Assembly: GCA_030549175.1 (NCBI GenBank)
Contig: JAUKUA010000007.1
Span: 3,224,001-3,288,000, forward strand
Direction: 5' to 3'
Source of the DNA: Lasiosphaeris hirsuta
Lineage: Eukaryota > Ascomycota > Sordariomycetes > Sordariales > Lasiosphaeriaceae
DNA length: 64,000 nucleotides
Translations under genes and position numbers: made by a program
Shown: positions 1 to 10,544 of the stretch, piece by piece
How the letters are laid out: every line of letters starts with the position of its first letter
Numbering within the stretch: the first letter of the stretch is position 1
Notes under the pieces: generated by a model
Databases searched by the model: none
What the model was told of the DNA's origin: nothing
Seen by the model: only the letters and a program-made list of their open reading frames with translations

Positions 1-431
1 CGACGTTTACGTTTTGTTGTGTCCCGCGTGGAGGTATGTGTATGTGTAGCAGCTGTGCGCGTAAAGGGAAATGTCTGGCTTCGACTACCACCAAGCCAAC
101 AAACCTCTCACCCTTACAAGAGCACCACAGAAAATGAGCAATTGTAAAGGACCGAGATTTATCTTGCAGTTATACGTAAGATAGTACCAGCCGAATGTCA
201 TAGCCATGACCATGACCACGAATGACCACGGCCATAACCCAAAGTTGCGGCTTGTGTTGCATAGGTCTTAAACGACGACGACCCGCCCAAGTCTTTCAAT
301 AGTTGGCCCGGGATTTTCTACCCCGAGTTTGAGTCTGTCCCAAGCAAAAAGCAGTCCGAATCCTGAACGCCGGGAAAAGGGTTGTACGTCGATGGGCCGA
401 AGCCTGGCAATCAGAATAGAAATTTTTTTCT

Positions 432-479
<48 letters not shown>

Positions 480-619
480 GAAAAAATGTGCGACCGCCGA
501 TGCTTTGTCTTTGTTTCTTTTTTTTTTCGGGTTTAAGATGGTGAGGGAAAAGGCCCCAGAGAAAGGGAACGCCATGGTTGATGTTCGATATATGCTTATG
601 CCCCAGGAATGATGCAATG
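1..619. other. intergenic, 3' side of PRPP synthetase gene
   Basis: No convincing gene is seen. The stretch contains a T-rich run followed by a 37-nt poly-A tract and a CT-rich patch. Since the neighbouring PRPP synthetase gene reads leftward, this is its 3' flank and probably holds its polyadenylation region. Confidence 0.6.
439..475. repeat. poly-A tract (37 nt)
   Basis: An uninterrupted run of A, preceded by two T runs separated by one C, so the T and A blocks are complementary and could fold. It lies about 145 bp beyond the stop codon of the leftward PRPP synthetase gene, where it reads as a T tract on the transcribed strand. Nothing marks it as a retroposed poly-A tail: no duplicated target site was seen. 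Confidence 0.9.
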
Positions 620-2352
620 TTAGTCGTAGTTGAATAGCACACTGATGGATTCACCGTGGTGGACCCGACGGATGGCCTCCGCGAAGATCGGAGAGATATC
701 CAACACGTCAAGCTTCGAACCCAGCTTGGCCTTGTGCTCGTGCTGGGGTACCGAGTTGGTCACCACCACCTTGTCCAAAGCAGATGCGCTGATGCGGCTG
801 ATGGCATCGCCGCTGAAGACGCCGTGTGTTACCAGAGCGTAAATCTTGCTCGCACCCTCATTCTTGAGGAGCTTAGCTGCCCTCGTAATGGTATTCCCCG
901 TATCGACAATATCGTCAATCAATATGCAAATCCGCTCGGATACGTCGCCGACAAGCATCATGCTGGCGTTTTGCCGCTCAGTGATCTTGGTCGGTCGTCG
1001 TTCCTATATTATAGTTAAGTGGTGACCAGCTGGGGAAAAGTGAGAGATGTTACCTTGTGAATGAGAGCAAAGTCGACGCCCATGCTGTCTGCAATGGCCG
1101 TCGCTCGCTTGGCTCCACCGGCATCGGGGCTGATGATCACAGCATCTTTGTAGTTGGGAACGTTCTGCATGATATACCGCTTAAGGAGCGGTCTCCCGTA
1201 CAGGTTGTCGACAGGTACGTCGAAAAATCCCTGGACTAAACAATTCGAAAATCAACATTGCCCCCGAAGCTCCCATCAAGACGATGATAAGGCAGGATGG
1301 GAGAGTCAAGTTTTAGGAGCGCTCGAAAGCCAGTCCTTCACCAACGGCGCAGCTTATCTGACATTCACGCAAGGGCAAACATACCTTGGGGGTCATGGAG
1401 GTCCATTGTGATCACTGCGGTACTGGTCATTAGCAAGAGCACAGAAGAGGGCGAACGGCTGCAACAAATAAACACCAACTCCCCGACAGAAGCGGGCCAT
1501 CAAGAGGTCCCTCCCAACAGTGAAGAGTTGCACAGGTTTTCGACCAGCCCACGATCAGCCGGCTTCCACAGGAGGGGGCTACGTACCATGATCGGCGCCA
1601 GCGCAGGTCAAAAGATTCGCCACCAGCGTTCCTGCCTGCGCAACCCACTGCTTGTAGCCCGGCTTGGCTTGGAATGCACTGACGAGGGAAAGGTTCTCAT
1701 AGTCGTGCGTGGTGAAACTCCCGGGTTGGGATGACACAGATGCCGATGAGCGATGAGTGCCATTGGCGCCATTGGTGCCATTAACTCCATTGACTCCATT
1801 GACTCCGTTGACTCCATTGGTTCCGTTCACACCGTTCGTGGGAAAATAACCATCGGGGTTCGTCTTGCCATTGACCGTCATTTTGAGCAGACGGTTCGTT
1901 AGCTCTGGGCCGCTGGGGAAGGCGGCGCCCTTTTGTTGTCCGGGCCCGGGGGTGGCCGGGACACTGTCGAAAGTGTAGTCCTGTTTTCCTCCTTCCGGGT
2001 TGCCCTTGAACAACGGCGCGCCGGCCTTGTTGTAGGGAATGTCGGGTTGCCTCGAATAGGGGAACAGGGGTAGGACAGCCGTCACACGGCGAGCAGACCC
2101 CGTCTTGCAGGCGGATATCATGATGCACAGGTCCATGAAGTGGTCGTTGAGCTTGGCGCCATTGCCGCCAAAGCCCGTCTGGATGATATAGACATCTTTG
2201 CCGCGCACCGAATCCTTGATCTCGCAGCGACTCTCTCCGCACTCAAACCTGCCCAGGATGCGATTGCAGGCCGGGATGCCAAGAATGGAGCAGACGCTCT
2301 CCACCAGTTTCGGATGAGAGTTACCACCAAGAACCACAATGTTTTTGACCAT
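620..2352 (-). CDS. PRS1: ribose-phosphate pyrophosphokinase (PRPP synthetase), insert-bearing fungal type
   Basis: Makes PRPP from ribose-5-phosphate and ATP in the cytosol for purine, pyrimidine, His and Trp synthesis. Exons on the minus strand: 1587-2352, 1385-1414, 1054-1235 and 620-1003, giving 453 aa. Family signatures are an N-terminal [11 protein letters not shown], the catalytic-loop region around [28 protein letters not shown] across the exon 1/2/3 joins, [10 protein letters not shown], and the PRPP-binding loop [13 protein letters not shown] in the last exon. Usual enzymes are about 320 aa; the extra length is an insert of roughly 110-135 residues after PYSRQ, containing a low-complexity Asn-Gly repeat. 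Yeast Prs1 and Prs5 also carry non-homologous inserts, so the Prs1 symbol is an inference by type. A 30-nt micro-exon (1385-1414) encodes ITMDLHDPQ. The gene is divergent from RPC9 across 1.5 kb. Confidence 0.93.
1760..1833 (-). repeat. Asn-Gly-Val/Thr/Ala coding repeat inside PRPP synthetase
   Basis: A tandem 9-12 nt repeat on the minus strand encodes a run of NGVNG/NGTNG/NGANG units within the insert of the PRPP synthetase. It is imperfect at third codon positions and keeps the reading frame, so it is protein repeat rather than random microsatellite. Confidence 0.85.
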
Positions 2353-3873
2353 ACTGATGGATTTAAACCTGCTGACTGGGCGGAGCTGCAGGGACCACCA
2401 ATCGGCGAGACACGAGGGAGGAGAGGGAGTGGTTGGTGACGGGCGAGAATTGGGGGTGAAGTCGCGGGTTGAGCCCCAAAGGAGATGCTAGTGGTTGCTA
2501 GTTGCAAGTCACGGCCAAACAAGGGGACCTCGAGTAAACCCTGATGCAGAAAAGGACCGCAACCTTGCGGCTACCGAGGACCGGCAGGGAGACAGAGGGG
2601 GAGGGGGGGGTCCCTCGGTATTGAGGCTGAGGCTCTGCTGCGTGCTTCAACGGATGGCCAGCAGGCTATGGTGCAATGGCAATCCCTTCTGGTGTTGTTG
2701 TTGTTATTAGCCGGTAGAAGGGGGAGGGGGGTGCTTTTCCGGCCTCTGTTCGTCCTGCCGGAGAAGTTTTGCGCCAGTCGAATTCACAACGAAGAATGCC
2801 GAGGATAGGCGAGTCAAAGAGTAGCCAGGAGGAGCTGATGCACTAGGGCAACAGGGGAATAGAAAGAAGAAGAAAAAGAAGAGGGTGGGAAAAAGATGAT
2901 GGAGAATTAGGGTCACAAGGGAATCATGGCTGCTTCTGAAGAGTTGTATCGTCAGAAGCGGCAGTTGTGGGTGTGGTTTGGTAATGGAATGAGTTGCTAT
3001 TCACCGCGGGGCGGCCAGAAGAAGAGTGGAAAACCCGACCCCAGAAAAAACTTTTTTTGCGGGCTGTGATTCACTTTCAAGCTTCTCGCCTCGCCCTTTG
3101 ACGTCGCTATGGTACAAGGTACCTACCTTTGAGCACAGCACTCTGAGTACCCAGCCAGCTAGCCTTTGTCGGTGGCATTGGGATCTATGGCACGCCTGCT
3201 TGGATGGTGCGATATTTTTTCGCCCACATGCAATTGGCTTCGGATGGTGGGCAGGGTGGCAGGGTTGGCCAGGGTTGTCTCGATTGGCCAGGAGCGTTCA
3301 ATTGGGGGCCATGGTTCTGCAGGCCCACGGTGTGTGGAGGGGCAATTGAGGGGACCGAGGGGCAACAGGCGGAAGGCGTCAGGATCTGGCCATCCACCTC
3401 CGGTCCAGGCGCTGCAGGCACTGACGGTCTCTCCAGGAGTGACTTTTCTGCTGCTGCGCTCTGAACTCTGCGACCTGACTCTTTCTCCACAGTCACACAC
3501 CCAAGCGCCAACCGACAATCGCCCGAACCGTCGATTTGCATAGGTTTTGCATTTGCAGACTGCGGGCAAGTCGTACTGTGGAGAGAAAGAAGCAAAAAAA
3601 AAAAAGACAAGGCGACCCTCAGAAGGCTGATGAGACTGGAACAAACTGTCACATCCAAGTCCCCAACGGCCTTGTCTTGCACCATCTGGCGTGTCTCAGC
3701 ACCCCTGCAGCCACCTTGGCCACCGCTGCATCTCTGACCGGACTCGAGCTAGCAGCAAACGACCACTCAAACAACCATCCGACGTCGCTTCTCCAGATCG
3801 GGGCCATCAAGCCGAACACTGCCCAGCCCAGCCGAGCCGGCTCTCCCTCGGTAATTCGTAGCCCGCCGACATA
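2353..3873. promoter_or_regulatory. divergent intergenic region PRS1 / RPC9
   Basis: A 1.5-kb spacer between two start codons that point away from each other, so it must hold both promoters. ORFs here lack coding character. The last 300 bp before RPC9 are C/T-rich, as is common for fungal leaders. No specific operator was recognised. Confidence 0.6.
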
Positions 3874-4414
3874 ATGAAGATCATTGAGTCCCAGAGCGCT
3901 GTTCTCTCCAACTATGAGGTATATCAACATATTGTTGAGCAGCAGGCAAAAAACAAGAGGGCGAACAGACGGGTGCCTGGCAATCTCGCAACCCTGATGA
4001 CCGAGGTGCGTTCCTGCCGACTTGTTCATTGCAATGACCGAATTGCGCGGCTGATCAGGCTAGGTGGTCACATACTTGCGACAGAAACCCGGTCCACTGC
4101 AGGATCAAGAAAAGACGGGAGCCTTCAGCCCAGCTGCTATTCAGCTGCTCATCGAAAAACTGCGACAGGCCAACCTGGGCAGCGAGCTGGCCAAAGGCGA
4201 GGTGCTCGCCATCCTGAACCTGCGCCCGACTTGCGCCGAGCAGCTGGCAGCCATAGTCGACGACATGGAGGAGCGATATACCGATGAAGAGCAGAAAAAG
4301 ATCGTCGCCGTTATTGCAGAAGTTCTTGGCGGCAACGGCGGGGCTGCCGAGGGGAATGAGGCCGGCCACGATGAGAGTGCCGTGCCCTCGATTGAGAACG
4401 GCAACGGCTACTGA
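3874..4414 (+). CDS. RPC17: DNA-directed RNA polymerase III subunit Rpc9/Rpc17 (Rpb4-like)
   Basis: Exons 3874-4005 and 4064-4414 give 160 aa; the 58-nt intron has a gtgcgt donor and a ctag acceptor and falls between LMTE and VVTYLR (phase 0). The protein begins MKIIESQSAVLSNYEVYQHI, which is characteristic of the Rpc9/CGRP-RCP family, and ends in an HRDC-like helical domain of the Rpb4 type (SPAAIQLLIEKLRQANLGS, VLAILNLRPTCAEQL, IVDDMEERYTDEE). In the family this subunit pairs with Rpc8/Rpc25 to form the stalk of Pol III, which transcribes tRNA and 5S RNA genes in the nucleus. The C-terminal 25 residues are Gly/Glu/Asn-rich and probably disordered. The stop lies only 27 bp from the stop of the convergent GTPase gene. 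Confidence 0.93.
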
Positions 4415-4441
4415 TTGGGTGGTGATGGTTGGGTGTAGGTC

Positions 4442-5142
4442 TTACATCACCCTGCATCCCCCCTCGCTCTGCCCACCATCGGGCGTCGTCGTATCTACAG
4501 CTGTCTTGCAGATGTCTTCAAAAACCTCGGTCAACAGCTCGCCAGTAACGGCAGAGCACTCCATGTACTTGTCGGCCCGCATCTCCTGGGCAACATTGTA
4601 GGCCTCCTGCGGATAAATGATTCCATTGGGGTCCTCCTCGGATCGCAGGTCTCTTTTGAGGCCCATGACGAGCACGGGAGTCACATCACCCGCGGCGAAT
4701 GTTGTCCTGAACTCCTTGATCCACTGCGGAAGACTGTCAGAACAGTTGGCCATGAACATGGGTTAGGGTAAATACTAACCACTCGCTGGAGGTTGATGAG
4801 GCTGAGCCTCTGACTGATGTCAAAGCAGACGACGACGAGGTTGGGCCGCAGGAGCTTCCATGTCTCGGGGCTCGAGGTGTCGTAGAACTCGAAGCGATAC
4901 TGTCCCTTCCGAGAGCGTATCTCAAAGACAAAGGGCTGGTCAATGTCCCTGAGAAGGGTGATCGGCCTCGTGCCGTGGAAGTTTTGCCGCCCTTGACTGA
5001 TTCTCCTGTGGCGGGGTTAGTTCGCGGGCCACTTTAGAGTACTAGGTAGCACAGAATACGGAGGTAGCACTGACGATAGAAATGTCGACTTTCCGCACCC
5101 CTCATCCCCAAGCAGAAGAACTGTGATTGTGTGCTCCTCCAT
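4442..5142 (-). CDS. atypical Rho-like small GTPase with CaaX end
   Basis: Exons on the minus strand: 5075-5142, 4780-5005 and 4442-4723, giving 191 aa, a normal Rho length. G-box motifs: P-loop GDEGCGKST (12-20), effector-loop Thr35, switch II DTSSPE (65-70), LKRDLR as G4, and ECSA as G5. The protein ends in CRVM, a CaaX box predicted to be farnesylated and to anchor it to a membrane. The canonical DTAGQE is changed so that the glycine is Ser68 and the catalytic glutamine is Pro69; by family knowledge this should strongly reduce GTP hydrolysis. The P-loop also differs from Rho GDGAVGKT. It resembles an uncharacterised Rho-like group that I believe is widespread in Pezizomycotina, rather than Rho1-4 or Cdc42. 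Target and role are unknown. Confidence 0.88.
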
Positions 5143-5668
5143 GAGGAATTGGATATGATGAAGCAGCGCAAAATGAAAGAGATGACCACCCCATTCTCAA
5201 GTCTGACGCCACGGGGTAATATCCCGCAGCTGTTGGCGCGGTGGTGGCGCCCGAGGGGCGCGTGTTATCGCGCCGCTATTGCGGGCCTGGGATCATGGTT
5301 GGGGTACTTCTTATCGATAAGCAACAGACCAGTCGCGTTTCTCCACTCGCAACTTTTTTTTCTTTGACGAAGCCCAAGAGCGCGCTCTTCATGGGTCAGG
5401 TCAGGCAGCCGTTGTGGATGCATGCGAGGGGCAGCCTTACCAAGGTAAAGTCGCAGGGCAGGTGCCATACAGGTAAATGCCCCCATTGCGAATGAGATGC
5501 CACGGCGCAGCCTGGATATCTCCTGTTCCGCGAACGTGTAGAGCGACTGCTTCTGTTTTCGCTTCAGCCTCTGCCTTTGCGTTTGCCTGTCTTTTACCCG
5601 TGACACATTCAGCGCACTGCCGGGGCCCCCTCCAGGTTAGGGCCTACCGCAAACGGCCGGCAGCAGAC
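5143..5668. promoter_or_regulatory. divergent intergenic region GTPase / PUS3
   Basis: A 526-bp spacer between the divergent starts of the GTPase and the pseudouridine synthase. From 5477 the PUS3 frame is already open and has an ATG, so the right 190 bp may be coding in a longer isoform. Confidence 0.55.
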
Positions 5669-7609
5669 ATGGCCGACTACGTCAGGTGGACCAAGGACAG
5701 CCTGATCGAGCGCGTCAAGCAACTCGAGGACGAGCTCAAGCAACAGCAATCCGCTGCCGCGCACGCTGCAGCCGACGCTGCGCACGCCGCAGCTGACGCC
5801 GCCGCAGCCGTGTCCGCGTCCTCTGCGGCGGCGGCCCATGCCCATGCGCTCCTGGGCAAGCGGACTAAGCAGGAAAAGGCCGACAGCAAACTCAGGGCAA
5901 AGGACCGGAAGAAGAAGCCGCTCGACCCCACCAAGTACTCAACGCGCCACGTCGCGCTGAAGCTCGCCTACCTCGGCAAGAACTACAACGGCTTCGAGTA
6001 CCAGCCATGCGGCACCCTGCCGACCATCGAGGAGGAGCTGTGGAAGGCTCTTGTTCGCAGCTGCCTTGTCTTCCCCGACAGGCCCGAGGAGGTCAACTTT
6101 ATGCCCTATGACTACGCCAAGTGCGGCCGCACCGACAGGGGCGTCAGCGCTTTTGGTCAGGTTATTTCTATACGACTGAGGAGCAACAGGCCGGCCCCAA
6201 GTGACGAACTTGAGGGTGGGCAACAAAACGGAGATGTGGAAATAGGGGACGCAGAAGCGGAGGGAGAGGCGGGTGGTGATAAGCCAACGACAAATCATGC
6301 CGCTGTTTCGAAAACGGGGACGAACGGCGCAAAGACGGTGAAGGCAGCATGGGACCCCATCACTGATGAGATTCAGTACTGCAAGGTGCTGAACCGACTC
6401 CTTCCGCCCGACATTCGAATCTTGGCGTGGTGTCCAGATCCGCCGGCGAACTTTTCGGCGCGGTTCTCCTGCAGGGAGCGGCAGTACCGCTACTTCTTTA
6501 CGCAGCCCGCTTTCCCGCCGGCGCCATCGAACTTCGAGGGAAAACCGAGGACAGCAGGCGCAATGAAGGATGGATGGCTGGACATCGACGCCATGAGGAA
6601 GGCGGCCAAGATGTTTGAGGGGTTGCACGACTTTCGGAACTTCTGCAAGATCGATCCGACCAAGCAGATAACCAACTTTATGCGCCGCGTCTTTGAGGCT
6701 GACATTGTTGAGGTCGACGACGCTAGCACCGTCATGCCTTATTTCAATCACCATCAGCTCAAGCCGAGCAGCGGTGACTACCCGGATGCGGTGTACCCCA
6801 AGGTCTACTACTTCCATGTCCGAGGGTCGGCCTTTCTTTGGCATCAGATCCGGCACATGGTCGCTATCCTCTTTCTGATTGGACAGGGACTTGAGAAGCC
6901 TTCGTTGGTCGCAGACCTTTTGGATGCAACTACCCAGCCGCGCAAGCCCAACTTTCTGATGGCTGATGAAGTGCCGCTCGTCTTGTGGGATTGCATCTTT
7001 CCCAAGCTCGATGCCGTCGCCACAGCGGCCCCAACGGCAGCCGAAGGGCTCGCATTGGACGAAGACGTGCATGATCCCGAGACCGAGGCCAACACCGAGC
7101 TTGAAGACGCAGTTGACTGGATATGGCTTGCCGATGCCAGCCCCAAGAACGACCTGGTGAACCAGCTGTGGGAGTTTTGGCGGGAGAAGAAGATCGACGA
7201 GCTGCTAGCAAGCAAGCTGCTGAATTGCGTAGCAGTCAAAGCTGACCCCGATAGGCCGCCCGCCCTTAGGGCAGCCGCAAAGAAGCAGAAGGGACTCAGC
7301 AGCCAGAGGATCTTTGAGGGCGGCGACTCGGGTCGGCTGATGGGCATTTACATGCCCGTGCTGAAGCGACCGTCGCAGGCGAGCGTGGAGGAGATTAACG
7401 ACAAGTGGGCGCAGAGCAAGGGCTACGCTAACGGCGAGGAGCTGACGCGCAACAAGTTCTGGCGGACCGCCATTCGGGAGGCCAAAGAAGCAGCCGACGA
7501 GGCCAAGGAGGCTGCCATCACGGCCAGCAAGAATGTCATCGCAGCCAGCAAGACTGCCGGCAGTAAGAGCAGTGCGCCGAGCGCAGCAGCAAACAACAAC
7601 GGTGAATAA
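5669..7609 (+). CDS. DEG1: tRNA pseudouridine synthase Pus3/Deg1 (TruA family)
   Basis: One uninterrupted frame of 646 aa from the chosen ATG (MADYVRWTKDSLIERVKQLE). Residues about 8-30 form a coiled coil, 30-60 are Ala/His-rich and 65-88 are Lys-rich, as in Deg1-type N-termini. The TruA core starts near 92 (HVALKLAYLGKNYNGFEYQ); the catalytic aspartate is D156 in CGRTDRGVSAFGQV. Further family blocks are FSARFSCRERQYRYFF, DFRNFCKID and FLWHQIRHMVAILFLIGQG. The family converts U38/U39 in the tRNA anticodon stem to pseudouridine. Yeast Deg1 is about 440 aa; the extra length comes from an acidic/Gly insert near 180-220 and a long Ala/Lys-rich C-terminal helical tail. An in-frame ATG at 5477 would add 64 residues. 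The gene converges on PIG-H 102 bp downstream. Confidence 0.93.
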   Translation: MADYVRWTKDSLIERVKQLEDELKQQQSAAAHAAADAAHAAADAAAAVSASSAAAAHAHALLGKRTKQEKADSKLRAKDRKKKPLDPTKYSTRHVALKLAYLGKNYNGFEYQPCGTLPTIEEELWKALVRSCLVFPDRPEEVNFMPYDYAKCGRTDRGVSAFGQVISIRLRSNRPAPSDELEGGQQNGDVEIGDAEAEGEAGGDKPTTNHAAVSKTGTNGAKTVKAAWDPITDEIQYCKVLNRLLPPDIRILAWCPDPPANFSARFSCRERQYRYFFTQPAFPPAPSNFEGKPRTAGAMKDGWLDIDAMRKAAKMFEGLHDFRNFCKIDPTKQITNFMRRVFEADIVEVDDASTVMPYFNHHQLKPSSGDYPDAVYPKVYYFHVRGSAFLWHQIRHMVAILFLIGQGLEKPSLVADLLDATTQPRKPNFLMADEVPLVLWDCIFPKLDAVATAAPTAAEGLALDEDVHDPETEANTELEDAVDWIWLADASPKNDLVNQLWEFWREKKIDELLASKLLNCVAVKADPDRPPALRAAAKKQKGLSSQRIFEGGDSGRLMGIYMPVLKRPSQASVEEINDKWAQSKGYANGEELTRNKFWRTAIREAKEAADEAKEAAITASKNVIAASKTAGSKSSAPSAAANNNGE

Positions 7610-7711
7610 AGGAGGAAGAAGAGAGCCAAAAAAGAGAAATCGTCTCTCTGGTTAAACCACCAGCCATGCTTGTTCGCTCATTGACATCGTGACCCTGTGT
7701 TTTCCAAACCC

Positions 7712-8497
7712 TCACCCTCTCTTCCACTGCCCATCGTACCCATAACCCCCCTCGGGTGGTGCCTCGTATAAACATCCCCTGACCCCCCTCCAAACCGTTT
7801 CCACAATCCTCCTCCCCGGCAGCAGCCTCGGAAACACAACCACAACATCATCCTCCCCATCCACCACCACCACTAGGTAATACCGCACCTCAAAGCCCTG
7901 GAACGCCTCGTTGATCAGCACGTCCCGTATCTTCTCGGTCGGGATGAACCGCGTCGCCGGGCCCCCGAACCCCACCACCCAGCCCCAAAGCCCGCCGCCG
8001 CCCCATAGCGCGCCCCCCGCCGCCGTCGTCGCCGTCTGGATCCCCAGCCCCCTCAGCACCAGCAGGCTCTCGGTCGTGTGCAGGCGCCACAGCAGCGCGA
8101 AGTAGAGCAGCGCGCCAGAGACGGCCGAGAGGAGCCACGGCGGGAGGGGCGCCGTCAGCCGCGCGAGGTGCTGGCCCGGGGCCGAGGCCGTGAGCACGTG
8201 GAGGAGGGCGGTGAGATGTGCCGGGGTGAGATAGGCGGCCGGGGAGGAGGGGGAGGGATGTGGTGGGAAGGGCGGGTGGTGGTTCGTGCTTGTTGGGGAG
8301 GTTGTTGGGGTTGGCGGGGTGATGAAGCGGGTGTAGAGGGCAAAGAGGACCGTTGCCGCGAGGGAGAGCCGGAGGGTCGACAGGGCGAGGAGGGCAAGCC
8401 GGAGCGGGAGCGTTAGTGGTGGGCACGTCGTCACGGTGAACTCGGCCGTGGTGGGCGAGGGGCGCCGGATGTAGAGGTGGGGGGCTGTGGTGAGCAT
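7712..8497 (-). CDS. GPI15: GPI-GlcNAc transferase subunit PIG-H/Gpi15
   Basis: Single exon, 261 aa. The C-terminal half carries the PIG-H domain: LLVLRGLGIQTAT, then TRFIPTEKIRDVLINEAFQG, FEVRYYLVVVVDGED and VVVFPRLLPGRRIVETVWRG. Two hydrophobic stretches precede it (about residues 28-58 and 138-158), separated by a Pro/Thr/Ser-rich loop. Family role: part of the ER-membrane complex that transfers GlcNAc to phosphatidylinositol, the first step of GPI-anchor synthesis, with the PIG-H domain facing the cytosol. The low-complexity Thr/Pro N-terminus is longer than in yeast. It is convergent with DEG1. Confidence 0.9.
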   Translation of the reverse strand: MLTTAPHLYIRRPSPTTAEFTVTTCPPLTLPLRLALLALSTLRLSLAATVLFALYTRFITPPTPTTSPTSTNHHPPFPPHPSPSSPAAYLTPAHLTALLHVLTASAPGQHLARLTAPLPPWLLSAVSGALLYFALLWRLHTTESLLVLRGLGIQTATTAAGGALWGGGGLWGWVVGFGGPATRFIPTEKIRDVLINEAFQGFEVRYYLVVVVDGEDDVVVVFPRLLPGRRIVETVWRGVRGCLYEAPPEGGYGYDGQWKRG

Positions 8498-10544
8498 ATT
8501 TTCGGTTGCTTGTTGCGTCGGTATATGAATATGTGTGTCCCTGGCTTGTGCCCGGGTTTCCGACTTGGGTTCTTTGGCTGTAGGGACGTTAAGATATCTT
8601 AAGAATTGCGTGACGATGACGATGTGGAGGTGCGTGACGGCGCTTTTGTTGAGATTGAAATGTGCCCGTGTGTCACAGCTGCAAAAATTGTGACATGATT
8701 GAGCAAGCCATGCAATTGAGAAATTGGCAAAGGATAGGTGTCCGCCGAGGTTCTCATATGTGGTTATGTCCCCACGGCGTTACAAGTCGCGAGAAAGATT
8801 AAGCTGGCAGTTCGGGCCTCCAGTGGCTGTTCCAGACTCCAAAGCTCCTTGTGCGCGCGTTATCGGGCCTGAAGGCTACCGATAAGCGCGGGCCCACTCA
8901 CGCCAACTCTCCTTCCAAGCCCCTGTGCCACGTGCTCCGTACGCAGGTAGGTCATAGGTCAAGTACCCGGACCAATTTCTTAACTGTAATGGTTAAATTG
9001 GTTCAGAAGGCACTTGATTTTCTTAGCGCATCTATTCCATTTCCAAATCAAGAACCCTCCAGCGGCGCCCAGTACGAATCTTGCGGTGGCCACCCACTCG
9101 CATGGGTAACCTGCGATGCTGCGCGTGGCCCTAAGCAATGAAGATAATACTTGAGGGAGGTTCCACTCTGCAGAGAGATCTTCACCGTCAGATGGCGCGC
9201 CGGATTACGATCGCTGGGGGCTTGGGATGGATCGTTGAGATGGAGATGTCAACTACTTTTTTTTTTTTTTTGCCAATTCTCTTTTCATTTATTTTCGTGA
9301 GCTGCCAATGACAATGACAATGACAATGCCAAGAAGCTCAGTAGCAATTACAGAACACATTCGGGTCATGTTTTTGAAGCCTGTGTGCCTTAAGCACTGA
9401 CGAGAAAAAATGTTGAAAGTTCGTCGAACTATGCACTCGAACTCCCTCCCCCCCCCCGCCAGGATTGAGGCTCATGATGCCTCATCTCAAGTTCAGAATT
9501 CACAAGGCAAGCAGTGGACGACAAATAATCATTTGTAGTCGACACCAATCCATTTGCAATCCAGACTGGACTCCCCTCCACACTCATTACTCAGGGCTAG
9601 CTAGAAGAATAAACTAAAAAGACAACGGCCATCCTAAAGCATCTGCCAAAGCAACAACTCAACAATCATGCCGTGAGGCAGCATTGTAGTACCAAACCCT
9701 TTCCCCTTGTCTGACTTTTTGTAATAGCGAATCTTTCTCTCCCCACGTGCGCTGGTTACTTGCGCACCTTTTCCCATCCCTCTCCCTGGTCCCCCTACAC
9801 TTTCTCACCGCCTCCCCAGCCACCAACTCACTCAGCCGACCCCTTTGCTCCCCATCCCACTCAATCCCTCATCGCTCTCATTCCCCTCATTCATCAATAG
9901 CCATCCCCTCCACCACCCCGTCCAGGTAGAATACAAGACTCCCCTCCCACCTCTCAGCACATCCCCGTTCGGGTCATAAGGTCATATCGTAGGAAAGAGA
10001 AACCAAGACTGCCGGCCAGACAGCAGGAAATAGGAAAAAGTTCAAGCCAAATAAAAAAGGCGTTTGTTGTTATGCTTTCGACGCTGAGGCGAAAACGTAT
10101 GCAAGGATAGTCACGAAGTATACAAGCTCTCCCTCAAAACCCCCATCCCCATCCCCGTCCCCATCCCATCCCCACGCGCTTTCACCTCCTATTCCTTCCC
10201 ACTCCGCAGAAATATGCAACCCCTTCGAATCTCCCACGCTGCCAGCAGGAACTAAAAAACCGGGGTCGTTATGGAGTATCGCCACGCATGCTGGTATTGT
10301 TTGATGAATTGAAATTCGGTTTTCCCTTCTCCTTTGGTCTAGCAACCAAGATTCCACAAAAAAAGGCAGCTATTCAACCCGTCACTTCAGGTGGCCCCGA
10401 TGTATAGAATAGAAAAGGATATACGGGACATAGCTATGTATGTAAAACGCCGGTCGCCATGCAAGAATCAAATGATGTGGGGATTTGATGTGTGTTGTGA
10501 TGATGAACCGAAAAAAAGAAGTCGTGTATGTGTGCTGAGAGAGA
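8498..10544. other. intergenic, PIG-H promoter side and WD40-scaffold 3' side
   Basis: About 2 kb without a supported gene. It holds a T15 tract near 9257, a short (CAATGA)n run near 9305-9326, C-rich patches near 9445 and a (CCCCAT)n-like patch near 10141-10170. The small ORFs (for example 10070-10357 minus) have repetitive Gly/Asp composition from the microsatellite and no family signature. Confidence 0.6.

Noticed and set aside
5939..7072. 377-codon ORF on the minus strand
   Set aside because: Antisense shadow of the pseudouridine synthase gene, which has clear catalytic motifs on the plus strand.
10070..10357. 95-codon ORF on the minus strand
   Set aside because: Its GDGDGDGG run is translated microsatellite; no start context or homologue recognised.
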